38,254 nt of DNA from Nevskia sp. (GTDB taxonomy: Bacteria; Pseudomonadota; Gammaproteobacteria; Nevskiales; Nevskiaceae), in contig JAUXYM010000018.1 of the NCBI GenBank assembly GCA_030694365.1, forward strand, positions 1 to 38,254, given 5' to 3'. Numbering within the stretch: the first letter of the stretch is position 1; every line of letters begins with the position of its first letter. Shown piece after piece: positions 8,453 through 17,217 of this stretch. The notes beneath the pieces were generated by a model that was not told where the DNA came from, did no database searches, and was given only the letters and a program-made list of their open reading frames with translations. The translations under genes were made by a program, and so were the position numbers.

Positions 8453-9871
8453 TCAGGCAGTGCGGGCAAGCACGGCGTGGCGGCGCGAATAGCCGAAGTA
8501 GATCGCCTGGCCGATCAGCAGCCAGATCGCGAACGCCGTCCAGGTGGTCTGGCCGAGGCGGGTCATCAGATAACCGCAGGAGAGCACGCCGAGCACCGGC
8601 AGCAGCGGCCCGAACGGTGCCTTGAACGGACGCTTCAAGTCTGGCCGGGTACGGCGCAGCACCAGCACGCCGACGCAGGCGATGACGAACGCGCCGAGCG
8701 TGCCGATGTTCGCGGTATCGGCCAGTTCGCCGAGCGGCACGAAGCCGCCGAGCAGCAGCATCACGCCGCCAGCGGCGATGATCGAGCCGACCGGTGTCCG
8801 CGTCGTCGGATGCAGGCGGGCGAAGAACGGCGGCAGCAAGCCGTCGCGGGAGATCGCGAACAGCACGCGGGTCAGGCCGTAGAACATCACCAGCATCACC
8901 GTGGTCAGGCCGGCGATGGCACCGATCGAGATCAGGCCGGCTGCCGTCTTCTGGCCGATCTGCAGCAGTGAATAGGCGACTGGTGAACCGACGTTCAGAG
9001 ATGAGTACGGCACGATGCCGGTGAGCAGACCGGAGACCACGATGTACAGAATGGTGCAGGCACCGAGCGAACCGAGAATGCCGATCGGCAGGTCGCGCGA
9101 GGGCTTCCTGGTTTCCTCGGCGGCGGTCGAAACAGCATCGAAGCCGAGGTAGGCGAAGAAGATCTTCGAAGCACCGTCGAACACGCCGCCCCAGCCGAAG
9201 TGCGAAGTGCCGTCGGCATCGATGACTTGCTCGGGAATGAACGGATGCCAGAGCGTCGGGTCGACATGGAACACGGCGACGCCGATGAACAGGAAGATGG
9301 TTGCCAGCTTCACCGCGACGATCACCGCATTGAACATCGCGCCGATCTTGGTGCCGGTGACCAGCACGATGCCGAGCGTGGCGATGATCAGCACCGCCGG
9401 CAGATTGACCAGTCCCGGATGCTGGGGGTCGAGAAAGCTGTGAGTCAGCGCCGCCGGCAGGCCGGAGCCGATCGCCTGCAGCCCGTTGTTCAGATACTCC
9501 GACCAGCCCGCCGATATCGCCGGCACCGCGACTGCATATTCGAGCACCAGCATCCAGCCAATGATCCAGGCCGGCCATTCGCCGAGCCCTGCGTAGCCGT
9601 AACCGTAGGCACTGCCGGCACCTCCGATCGACGACGATAGTTCAGCGTAGGACAGGGCAGCGAAAGTGCAGGCCAGGCCGGCCACGATGAACGACAGCAC
9701 CACGGCCGGTCCGGCGTTGACGGCTGCCGCCTTGCCGGTGAGCACGAAGATGCCGGTGCCGATGATTGCGCCAATGCCGAGCATCACCAGATCGAACGCG
9801 TTCAGGCTGCGCTTGAGGCCGGTTTGTTTCTCCAGATCGGTCTCGATCGGCTTGGTGCGGAACAGGCTCAT
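8453..9871 (-). CDS. APC-superfamily amino acid permease (cationic amino acid transporter type)
   Basis: A 472-residue integral membrane protein with about twelve hydrophobic segments. The first helix has the APC substrate-binding signature GIGAIIGTGIFVLTG (about residues 33-47), followed by the helix-2 region PAVVLSFIVAG. The overall pattern and KPFKAPFG-like late loop (RPFKAPFGPLLP) fit the YfnA/CAT-type group that takes up neutral or basic amino acids. The ATG at 9871 is chosen over a TTG at 9874 because AGGGGAGTG sits at proper spacing before it. The following AGCS gene begins 43 bases downstream. Substrate specificity is inferred only at family level. Confidence 0.9.
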   Translation of the reverse strand: MSLFRTKPIETDLEKQTGLKRSLNAFDLVMLGIGAIIGTGIFVLTGKAAAVNAGPAVVLSFIVAGLACTFAALSYAELSSSIGGAGSAYGYGYAGLGEWPAWIIGWMLVLEYAVAVPAISAGWSEYLNNGLQAIGSGLPAALTHSFLDPQHPGLVNLPAVLIIATLGIVLVTGTKIGAMFNAVIVAVKLATIFLFIGVAVFHVDPTLWHPFIPEQVIDADGTSHFGWGGVFDGASKIFFAYLGFDAVSTAAEETRKPSRDLPIGILGSLGACTILYIVVSGLLTGIVPYSSLNVGSPVAYSLLQIGQKTAAGLISIGAIAGLTTVMLVMFYGLTRVLFAISRDGLLPPFFARLHPTTRTPVGSIIAAGGVMLLLGGFVPLGELADTANIGTLGAFVIACVGVLVLRRTRPDLKRPFKAPFGPLLPVLGVLSCGYLMTRLGQTTWTAFAIWLLIGQAIYFGYSRRHAVLARTA

Positions 9872-10052
9872 CAATCACTCCCCTTGGAATTTTCACCGGC
9901 GGCAGCACGGCGCTTGGTAGGTGGGAAGTATGCCGATGGGGGCTGGTTTCAGTAAGCGGCCCCGCAAGCAGCCGGGCAATATCTTGTCATCGCTACCTCC
10001 ACCTGACAGTGGCGATCGCCTGATCGGCAAAAAATTTCCTCTGCTAGCGGCG

Positions 10053-11627
10053 TCAATGCTGGAGGCCGAGGGTGAAGAAAGCGACCTGGCTGGCATCGCC
10101 AGCGGAATTGCCCTTGTTTACGGAGCCGCCGTTATAGGCGCCAGCCTTGAAATAGACCCCGACCCTGTTCCAGGACGAGGCCGTCTGCCGGTTGACGGTG
10201 CGGCCGTTGACCGTCACTGAAATGTTGGAGCCGATCCACTGAATCCGGTAGTCGATCCGGTCGCCGATCCCGATATTGCTGGCGACCTGCACCGTCGTGG
10301 CAGCACTGCCGTTCGGGCTGTTGTAGAACTTCGCCCGGACCGCTCGCTGCGCTTCGTCGTAGGTCAGCAGCAACAGGATCGGCCCGCGCGCGTGGATCTG
10401 CCCGATGATCACGCTTTTCCTGTCTATCGGCGTCCTGTCGACACGACAACTGGCGGTCAGCGTGCCGCCAACGCCATTGGTCCATTCGGTTGGGCCGGAC
10501 AGCTTGTACAACTCGCGCAATTCCGTTCGCGTGTTGTCGGAGCCTTCTCCCGGCGTGGTGGTGGCTCCGTTCGAGGGCGCGTTGAAAACCACTGCGCCGC
10601 TCGCATCCGTGTACAGGAACTTCGATGAATATCCGGGCGGGCCGATGAGCTGCATTGGCGAGATGTCGCCCGCAAGGCCGCTGGTGCCGCCGGCACTGTT
10701 GATGGGGAGCGTCAGCCTCCAGTTGGTGAAATTCAGCACCTCGGCTGGACTGGGCCGGCCACTCGTTGAACCGGCAGTGGTCACCGTGAAGGGTGCCCGA
10801 ACGCCGCCGACGGTTACTGTGGCGGTGACCGCAGTGCTGTTCTGACTTGATGCCGTGACTTGTGCGCTGACCCGGTCATAGAGACGGACCGTTCCCGCCA
10901 GCGCCGTGATGGGTCCGTCATTGATCCTGTAAAGCCCGCCCGAGACGCTGATCGGCGACGGTGCGTTGATGCCGGCGATGGTCGTCGGCGCGCTGACATA
11001 AGTGCGACTAAGAGTGGCGTTTGAGACCGGCGCGAATGAAAAGCTGTCTGGCACAGTGTCTGTCGCTGCCGCCGTGGTGACTCTGAATGCGCTCGCTACG
11101 CCACCAACGGTGAGGGTGGCAGTGACCGTTGTGCTGGCGCGGGTCGACGCCCTGACGCGAACGACAACCCTGTCGTTGAGGTTGACCGTTCCAGCCGCTG
11201 TCCGGTACGACTCGTTGTTGATCTTGTAGGTGCCGACCGTGATGCTGACCGGGGAAGGCCCGGTGATGCCGGTGATGACGATCGCCTCACTGGCGTAGTC
11301 GATATCCGGCGCGGCGTTGTTGACTGCGGTGAACGAAAACTGGTTTGGCGTGGTGTCGACGGCCTGCGTATGGAGAGCCTCCTGGCCTGGTCCGGCATCG
11401 GCCCCTAGCGGGCAGAGCAGCATCAGTGCCAACGCGACGAAACCGCAGTACTTATTCAGGAATGACAGCGCTGTTCTGGCTGGCGCGAAGCGCACGGCCA
11501 CCGGGTTTAGCTGCCGGGTCGGAGTTGCCGAACACGCATAAGCGAGGCGCACCAAGGAGTCCCATCGCCCGCTTTTCATGCTCCGTGCAGCGGCAATCAT
11601 TATCCAGCCGGATTCAAAGTCAGACAT
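10053..11627 (-). CDS. Secreted PL7-family alginate lyase with two N-terminal beta-sandwich-like modules (copy 1)
   Basis: A 524-residue protein. The C-terminal domain (about 296-524) has the three PL7 alginate lyase motifs: RTELRE at 367-372, QIH at 410-412 and YFKAGAYN at 492-499, which supply the catalytic Arg/Gln/His/Tyr set. The enzyme would beta-eliminate alginate; QIH is usually linked with activity on guluronate-containing blocks. Upstream are two homologous modules of about 95 residues (about 92-187 and 188-288; shared patterns FSF..VNNA, ITGPSPISV.GG.Y.IN, GTV...DRV, VTATVTVGG), which look like Ig-type sandwiches. The ATG at 11627 has a GGGGAT ribosome site conserved with copy 2. 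The hydrophobic export segment lies only at about residues 60-78, so either the signal is preceded by a long extension or the start is further downstream. Confidence 0.88.
   Translation of the reverse strand: MSDFESGWIMIAAARSMKSGRWDSLVRLAYACSATPTRQLNPVAVRFAPARTALSFLNKYCGFVALALMLLCPLGADAGPGQEALHTQAVDTTPNQFSFTAVNNAAPDIDYASEAIVITGITGPSPVSITVGTYKINNESYRTAAGTVNLNDRVVVRVRASTRASTTVTATLTVGGVASAFRVTTAAATDTVPDSFSFAPVSNATLSRTYVSAPTTIAGINAPSPISVSGGLYRINDGPITALAGTVRLYDRVSAQVTASSQNSTAVTATVTVGGVRAPFTVTTAGSTSGRPSPAEVLNFTNWRLTLPINSAGGTSGLAGDISPMQLIGPPGYSSKFLYTDASGAVVFNAPSNGATTTPGEGSDNTRTELRELYKLSGPTEWTNGVGGTLTASCRVDRTPIDRKSVIIGQIHARGPILLLLTYDEAQRAVRAKFYNSPNGSAATTVQVASNIGIGDRIDYRIQWIGSNISVTVNGRTVNRQTASSWNRVGVYFKAGAYNGGSVNKGNSAGDASQVAFFTLGLQH
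10411..10553. repeat. Near-identical tract shared with copy 2 of the PL7 pair (left member)
   Basis: This 143-bp stretch matches 12353-12495 with two differences by eye, while flanking parts of the two genes are far more diverged. It encodes the segment around RTELRELYKLSGPTEW and the following strand. It looks like a recent gene-conversion patch between the tandem paralogues. Confidence 0.85.
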
Positions 11628-11994
11628 ATAATCCCCGCACATCTGGCCCTTACTTGGTCAATTTCCAGCGCTGGCTACGGCCGAAGGCGTCACGGACTTG
11701 CCTTTGGTCTATCGAGCGGTCAAGCACAAGCCCAGCGAAATTCATGCCATCAGTTGGCTCAGGCACGGCAGGTGCAGATGATAGATTATCGCTATGACGG
11801 ATGGCAGACGGGGCCGCGTTTCCGATTTTCCGGGCTGAGGTTGATCGGCGGCGAAATCGGTAGGCAGATCACCTCGTGTCGTTTGGCGGCCATGGTCTAC
11901 CGAGTCGAAGCCGTCTTTCCGCCCCAAGCCAGCCGCACCCGCTACGCTGCCAGCTCCGACCGCCCCCCGCTCAGATGCCTCCACCCATTCGGAC
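11628..11994. other. Spacer between the two PL7 genes
   Basis: The first ~150 bases upstream of copy 1 resemble the region upstream of copy 2 (shared GGGGATTA-ATG leader, a TCTATCGAGC motif and GTCATAGC/TCTGCA blocks), so the duplication included the regulatory region. The rest, about 11800-11990, shows no gene with a supported start; no terminator is obvious. Confidence 0.5.
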
Positions 11995-13569
11995 TCAATG
12001 CTGGAGGTCGAGGTTGAAAAAGGCGACTTGGCCGGCGTCTCCTGCAGGATTGCCCCTGTTCGCGGAGCCAGCGTTGTAGGTGCCGGCCTTGAAGTAGACG
12101 CCTACACCGTTCCACGACGACGAGGTCTGACGATTGACTGTCCGGCCATTGACCGTTACCGAAATATTGGCCCCGATCCACTGGATTCGATAGTCGATCC
12201 GGTCGCCGATCCCGATGTTGCTGGCGATCTGCACCGTCGGGCCGTCGCTGCTGTTCGGGCCCTTGTAAAATTTCGCTTGGACGATCCGCTTCGCTTCGTC
12301 ATAGGTCAGCAGCAACAGAATCGAAGAGACCCCGTGAATCTGTCCGATGACCACGCTTTTCCTGGCTATCGGCGTCCTGTCGACACGACAACTGGCGGTC
12401 AGCGTGCCGCCAACGCCGTTGGTCCATTCGGTTGGGCCGGACAGCTTGTACAACTCGCGCAATTCCGTTCGCGTGTTGTCGGAGCCTTCTCCCGGAGTGG
12501 AGGTGGCACCGTTTGACGGCGCGTAGAAGACCACCGCGCCGTTGGCATCCGTATAGAGGTACTGGGAGGTATAGCCGGGGGGGCGGACGAGTGCCGAAGG
12601 CATGATTGTGGTGGCCAGGCCGGTGGTGCCGCCGCCGCTGGTCACCGGCAGCGTCAGTCTCCAGTTGCTGAAATTCAGCACCTCGGCGGGACGGGGCCGA
12701 TCGGTTGCCGAACCAGCGGTAGTGACTGTGAACGGTGCGCGAACGCCGCCGATGGTTACCGTCGCGGTTACCGCAGTGCCTTTCTGGCTCGATGCCGTGA
12801 CCTGCAAACTGACCCGGTCATTGACATTGACCGTTCCGGCCTGCGCCGTGGCCGGCCCGTTGTTGATCTTGTAAAGCCCGCCCTCGACGCTGATCGGCGA
12901 TGGGCCGGTGATTCCGGTGATCGTCGCTGGGGTGCTGACATAGGTCGCTGAAAGCGCGGCGTTGTTCACTGGCGCGAACGAGAAACTGTCGGGCACCCTG
13001 TCGTCTGTCGTCGAGCCCGCAGTCGTCACCGTGAAGCTCGCCGAAACGCCGCCGATGGTCAGCGTCGCGGCCGCCGCTGTGCCGTTGGCGCTCGACGACC
13101 AGACCACGACGCGCACCCGGTCGTTGGCGTTGACCGTGCCGGCCACGCTGGTGAAGCTGCCGGCATTGATCCGGTAGCGGCCGCCGGTGACGCTGATCGG
13201 CGACGGCCCGGTGATGCCGGTGACGATGATCGGCCCGGCAACGTAGCGAATGCCCGGCGTGGCGTTGTTGACGGGGGTGAACGAAAAGGGGGCCGGCGTG
13301 GTGTCGACGACCTGCGTCTGCCAGGCCCCCGGTCCTGGCCAGGCACTGGCACTGAATGGGCATAGCAGCGCCAGCGCGGCAAGGTGGCTGCATCGGGTCA
13401 GGAATGTCAGCGCCGTTGTGGACGGCACCAAGCGCGCGGTCACCGGGCTCGGTTCCGGGGCCGGCGTCGCCGAATGCGCCTCAGCGAGGCGCTCTTGGGC
13501 TCTCCATCGTGCGCATTTCATCGCTCGCACAGTTATGGTCCGTCCCCAGCCCGATTCCGACGTATTCAT
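11995..13569 (-). CDS. Secreted PL7-family alginate lyase with two N-terminal beta-sandwich-like modules (copy 2)
   Basis: A 524-residue paralogue of the downstream lyase, identical in length and layout. Two ~95-residue modules are followed by a PL7 domain with RTELRE (367-372), QIH and YFKAGTYN. The start at 13569 (MNTSESGW) is chosen because the preceding GGGGATTAC leader matches that of copy 1; a longer frame to 13635 lacks such support. A hydrophobic export segment (HLAALALLCPFSASA) precedes the modules by about 30 residues. The two proteins differ most in module 1 and around the lyase loop after QIH (GVSSIL against ARGPIL), so they may differ in product profile. Adjacent duplication suggests alginate or a similar uronate polymer matters to this organism, but no alginate importer or PL6/PL17 gene is in the window. 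Confidence 0.88.
   Translation of the reverse strand: MNTSESGWGRTITVRAMKCARWRAQERLAEAHSATPAPEPSPVTARLVPSTTALTFLTRCSHLAALALLCPFSASAWPGPGAWQTQVVDTTPAPFSFTPVNNATPGIRYVAGPIIVTGITGPSPISVTGGRYRINAGSFTSVAGTVNANDRVRVVVWSSSANGTAAAATLTIGGVSASFTVTTAGSTTDDRVPDSFSFAPVNNAALSATYVSTPATITGITGPSPISVEGGLYKINNGPATAQAGTVNVNDRVSLQVTASSQKGTAVTATVTIGGVRAPFTVTTAGSATDRPRPAEVLNFSNWRLTLPVTSGGGTTGLATTIMPSALVRPPGYTSQYLYTDANGAVVFYAPSNGATSTPGEGSDNTRTELRELYKLSGPTEWTNGVGGTLTASCRVDRTPIARKSVVIGQIHGVSSILLLLTYDEAKRIVQAKFYKGPNSSDGPTVQIASNIGIGDRIDYRIQWIGANISVTVNGRTVNRQTSSSWNGVGVYFKAGTYNAGSANRGNPAGDAGQVAFFNLDLQH
12353..12495. repeat. Near-identical tract shared with copy 1 of the PL7 pair (right member)
   Basis: Partner of 10411-10553, at a constant offset of 1942 bases. 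Identity drops abruptly on the downstream side after the CTTCTCCCGG block. Confidence 0.85.
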
Positions 13570-13871
13570 GTAATCCCCGTACTTCCGGCCTCTAGCTTCT
13601 TTGAAAATTTCAGCTCTGGTCACGGCCGGAGGCATGAAGATCTTGTTTCCGATCTATCGAGCCGCCGAACACGGCCGCCTCGAAATCGACGCCAGCAGTC
13701 AGGCCAGGAACGTCAGGCTTGCAGAATATATTCTGGCTATGACAAATCGAGGACAGAGCGGCGTGGCAATTCAGTGACCGACTGTCTCTCGATCACTACC
13801 GGAAAAATTTCCAGTAAAGATTTTCTGTCAATGGCCGAAAAGCACTACATCCAGGGATTAGGGGTAGTGTC

Positions 13872-15770
13872 ATGCCGTTCAGGTTTTTCGCCGTCTCGTG
13901 GTGGCTTGCCGTCAGCCTCGTGGCGGGTTGCGGCGGTGGTGGCGGTGCAAACCCGACATCGTTACCGGCCGGTGGTGCGCCGGTAGAGCCAGCGGCCCCG
14001 GCACCAGCACCCGCGCCGACACCGATTCCCGCACCGATTCCAGCGCCCGCGCCGCCACCGACTCCTGCCCCGGAACCGACGCCGGTGCCAGAAGTGATTC
14101 CAGCGCCAGCGCCCGCCCCAGCCCCAGCCCCAGCCCCAGCCCCAGCCCCAGCCCCAGCCCCGACACCGACCCCGGCTCCTGCGCCGCTGCCCCCGCCGGT
14201 TTTGCCGATTCCACCGGTGCCTGCGGTGTCGGCCGCCGATGCCGTGCGTCTGCTCGAACAGGCCACATTCGGCCCGAACTTGGCGGCGGTCGCTGATCTG
14301 CAGGCCAGTTCCATAGAAAGCTGGATCGACCGCCAGCTGGCGTTGCCGGCGACCGGCTATGCCGGCTATCCGGTGGTCGATGCGGCGCAGAGTGTCGGCT
14401 GTCCGGCGACCGCCAGCGCGACCTGCGATCGCGACAACTATTCGCTGTTCCCGATCCAGACCCGCTTCTTCCGCAATGCCATGACCGGCCCGGACCAGTT
14501 GCGCCAGCGGGTGGCGTTTGCGCTGTCGCAGATCTTCGTCGTCTCTGGCAACGAAGTGGCAGTGACCTACGCGATGGCCGGCTATCAGCAGATGCTGCTG
14601 GACAGCGCTTTCGGCAGCTATCGGCAATTGCTGGAGCGGGTCACGGTCAGCCCGGTGATGGGGCGCTATCTGGACATGGCCAACAACGATCGGCCGAACC
14701 CGGCGAGCGGCGTCGAGCCGAACGAGAACTACGCGCGCGAAGTGCTGCAACTGTTCTCGCTCGGCGTCTACGCGCTGAACCCGGACGGCAGCCCGATGCT
14801 GGACGGCCAGGGCCGGACGCTGCCGAGCTACGACCAGGACACGGTCGAAGGCTTCGCCCACGTGTTCACAGGCTGGACTTATCCGCCGAAGCCGGGCCGC
14901 GCGATCCACTGGAACAGCCCGCGCCATTTCGATGGCCCGATGGTGGCGGTGCCAGACTGGCACGACACCGGGGCCAAGCAACTGCTCAACGGTGTGGTGC
15001 TGCCGGCGGGCCAGAACCAGGATCAGGACCTCGCCCAGGCGCTGGACAACATCGCCAGCCATCCGAATGTCGGGCCGTTCATCGGCAAGCAACTGATCCA
15101 GCATCTGGTGACCAGCAACCCGAGCCCGGCCTACGTCGCCCGGATCAGTGCGGTGTTCGATCACGACAGCAGCGGCCAGCGCGGCAATCTCGGTGCGGTG
15201 GTGCGGGCGATCCTGCTCGACCCGGAGGCGCGCGGCGACCGGAAGACCGATCCGGACTACGGCAAGCTGCGCGAGCCCGGCCTGTTCCTGGCCAACATGA
15301 TGCGCGGCATCGGTGGCAGCAGTGACGGCGTCTACCTGCGTGCACGCAGCGCGCTGATGGGCCAGAACCTCTATCAGGCGCCGTCGGTGTTCAGCTTTTA
15401 TCCGTCCGACTACCCGATCCAGGGCACCGAGCTGGTCGGGCCGAGCTTCGGCCTCTACACCGCCGGCACGGCGTTCGAGCGGATCAACCTGCTGGCCCGC
15501 TTGCTGACCGGGCCGGTGACGGCCGATTCGACGGTGACCGGTGCCATCGGCACTCAGCTCGACATCAGCGCCTGGCAAGCCTTGGCCAGTGATTCCTCAA
15601 CGCTGCTCGACCACATCGATCGGCTGTTCTTCCACGGTGCGATGTCGTTCGCGTCGCGCCTCAACATCCAGACCGCGCTGAGCACGATCCCCGCCACCGA
15701 CCCCGGGTCGCGCGCACGCGCTGCGCTCTATCTGGCGCTGAGCTCGGCGCAGTACCAGCTTGCCCAATGA
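13872..15770 (+). CDS. DUF1800-domain lipoprotein
   Basis: A 632-residue protein. The N-terminus has a lipobox (SLVAGC, Cys20) followed by a Gly run, so it is probably a lipoprotein. Residues about 37-125 are a Pro/Ala/Thr linker containing an uninterrupted Ala-Pro run encoded by a hexanucleotide repeat. The remainder matches the DUF1800 pattern: AVRLLEQATFGP near the start, LRQRVAFALSQIFVVS, ANENYAREV-like PNENYAREVLQLFSLG, VFTGWTYPP and a C-terminal LSSAQYQLAQ. DUF1800 proteins are exported and almost always encoded beside a DUF1501 protein, as here. The biochemical role is not established. The next gene starts 12 bases downstream, so the two form an operon. Confidence 0.9.
   Translation: MPFRFFAVSWWLAVSLVAGCGGGGGANPTSLPAGGAPVEPAAPAPAPAPTPIPAPIPAPAPPPTPAPEPTPVPEVIPAPAPAPAPAPAPAPAPAPAPTPTPAPAPLPPPVLPIPPVPAVSAADAVRLLEQATFGPNLAAVADLQASSIESWIDRQLALPATGYAGYPVVDAAQSVGCPATASATCDRDNYSLFPIQTRFFRNAMTGPDQLRQRVAFALSQIFVVSGNEVAVTYAMAGYQQMLLDSAFGSYRQLLERVTVSPVMGRYLDMANNDRPNPASGVEPNENYAREVLQLFSLGVYALNPDGSPMLDGQGRTLPSYDQDTVEGFAHVFTGWTYPPKPGRAIHWNSPRHFDGPMVAVPDWHDTGAKQLLNGVVLPAGQNQDQDLAQALDNIASHPNVGPFIGKQLIQHLVTSNPSPAYVARISAVFDHDSSGQRGNLGAVVRAILLDPEARGDRKTDPDYGKLREPGLFLANMMRGIGGSSDGVYLRARSALMGQNLYQAPSVFSFYPSDYPIQGTELVGPSFGLYTAGTAFERINLLARLLTGPVTADSTVTGAIGTQLDISAWQALASDSSTLLDHIDRLFFHGAMSFASRLNIQTALSTIPATDPGSRARAALYLALSSAQYQLAQ
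14116..14162 (+). repeat. In-frame CCCCAG hexanucleotide repeat
   Basis: About 7-8 uninterrupted copies of a 6-bp unit encode alternating Ala-Pro in the DUF1800 protein linker. Because the unit is a multiple of three, slippage would change linker length without breaking the frame. Confidence 0.9.
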
Positions 15771-15782
15771 CCTGAGCCGCAA

Positions 15783-17177
15783 ATGAGCCCTTCCATGCAG
15801 ACCCCGATCAATCACACGCGCCGCAAGCTCCTTTCCGGTCTCGGCAGCGGCCTGCTGCTCAATACGCTGCCGAGTTTCCCTGTGCAGGCGCAGACCTTCG
15901 GCGATTACAAGGCGCTGGTCTGCGTGTTCCTGCTCGGCGGCAACGACGGCAACAACCTGATCGTGCCCCACGACACGGCTGGCTACGGCAAGTACTCGGC
16001 GATCCGCGGTGATTACACGCGCAGCACCGGCGCCATCGGCCTGCCGCAGTCGGAGCTGCTGGCCTTGCCGCCGATCACTGGCAATGCCGCGTTCGGTGCC
16101 CATCCGGCGCTCGGTGAATTGCAGCAGGTGTGGAACGCCGGCGATCTGGCCGTACTGTTCAATGTCGGCCCGCTGGCCCGGCCGCTGACCAAGGCCGGCT
16201 ACGGCAATCGCGCGCTGACGCCGGACAACCTGTTTTCGCATGCCGATCAGCAAAGCCAGTGGCAATCCGCCGTCAGCCAGGGCATTTCGCGGACCGGCTG
16301 GGGCGGTCGGCTGGCCGATGCGGTGCGTTCAGCCAACGGTGCGTCATCGGTGCCGCCGCTGATCGCCTGGGGTTGCAATGATCTGTTCGCGATCGGCAAT
16401 TCGACCATGTCGCTGTCGGTGCCATCGTCGGGCAGCTTCGGGCTGAGCAACTTCGGCGGCAGCTATCGCAGCACTCTGTCGAACTCGATGAACCAATTGC
16501 TGCAGACCGATCGCAGCAACCGGCTGCGCGCCTCGGCGCAGGACACGGTCAGCGCGGCGCTGACCAGCAGCGGCGCGCTGAGCCCGATCCTCAGCGGCAC
16601 TTCGTCATCGATCAACGGTTTGTTCCCCAGCCAGGTCACCGGCCAGGCCACCGGCATCGCCCAGCAGCTGCTGCAGACCGCCCGGATGATCGAAGCGCGC
16701 AACACGCTGGGGGTATCGCGGCAGATTTTCTATGTCGCGCTCGGCGGCTTCGATACCCACAACAACCAGATCGAGACGCAAGCCGCGCTGCTCGGCGAAC
16801 TGAGCCCGGCACTGAAGGCCTTCCAGGATGCGATGGCGCAACTCGGCCTCGCCGATCAGGTGACCACCTTCACGCTGTCCGATTTCGGCCGCACCCTGAA
16901 GCCGGCCTCCGGCGGCGGCAGCGATCACGCCTGGGGCAACCATCATCTGATCATGGGCGGTGCCGTGCGCGGGCAGCGCTTCTACGGGCAGTTCCCCGAG
17001 CACGCACTCGGTGGCCCGGACGACGTCAGCAGCGAAGGCCGCTGGCTGCCGACCACTTCGGTCGACCAGTACGGTGCCACCCTGGCGCGCTGGTTCGGCG
17101 CGTCGGAAGCCGATCTGGCGACGATCTTCCCGAGCCTGCAGCAGTTTCCGACCACCGATCTGGGCTTTCTTGGCTGA
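15783..17177 (+). CDS. DUF1501-domain exported protein
   Basis: A 464-residue protein of the DUF1501 family (alkaline-phosphatase-like superfamily). The N-terminus has a twin-arginine type signal (HTRRKLLSGLGSGLL) ending near VQAQ, so export is probably through Tat. Family motifs include CVFLLGGNDGNNLIVPHD near residues 46-63, ALGGFDTHNNQ around 319-329, TLSDFGRTLKP around 363-373 and SDHAWGNHHLIMGG just after. The His/Asp pattern suggests metal binding, but no reaction is established. It follows the DUF1800 lipoprotein gene by 12 bases; these pairs are typically coexpressed. A second in-frame ATG at 15795 (MQTPIN) is an alternative start that keeps the Tat signal. Confidence 0.9.
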   Translation: MSPSMQTPINHTRRKLLSGLGSGLLLNTLPSFPVQAQTFGDYKALVCVFLLGGNDGNNLIVPHDTAGYGKYSAIRGDYTRSTGAIGLPQSELLALPPITGNAAFGAHPALGELQQVWNAGDLAVLFNVGPLARPLTKAGYGNRALTPDNLFSHADQQSQWQSAVSQGISRTGWGGRLADAVRSANGASSVPPLIAWGCNDLFAIGNSTMSLSVPSSGSFGLSNFGGSYRSTLSNSMNQLLQTDRSNRLRASAQDTVSAALTSSGALSPILSGTSSSINGLFPSQVTGQATGIAQQLLQTARMIEARNTLGVSRQIFYVALGGFDTHNNQIETQAALLGELSPALKAFQDAMAQLGLADQVTTFTLSDFGRTLKPASGGGSDHAWGNHHLIMGGAVRGQRFYGQFPEHALGGPDDVSSEGRWLPTTSVDQYGATLARWFGASEADLATIFPSLQQFPTTDLGFLG

Positions 17178-17217
17178 CGGTTAGAGTGTTCTTAAGTTGA
17201 ATGAACACCTAAAGTTC

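Noticed and set aside
8453-9871. Amino-acid transporters and ferrochelatase as a heme-precursor operon
   Set aside because: Gene spacing allows cotranscription, but neither transporter family is specific for heme precursors; a functional link would be guesswork.
10053-17177. PL7 lyases plus DUF1800/DUF1501 as one polysaccharide-use locus
   Set aside because: The gene groups are divergent, no transporter, TonB receptor or oligoalginate lyase is present, and DUF1800/DUF1501 pairs occur in many unrelated contexts.
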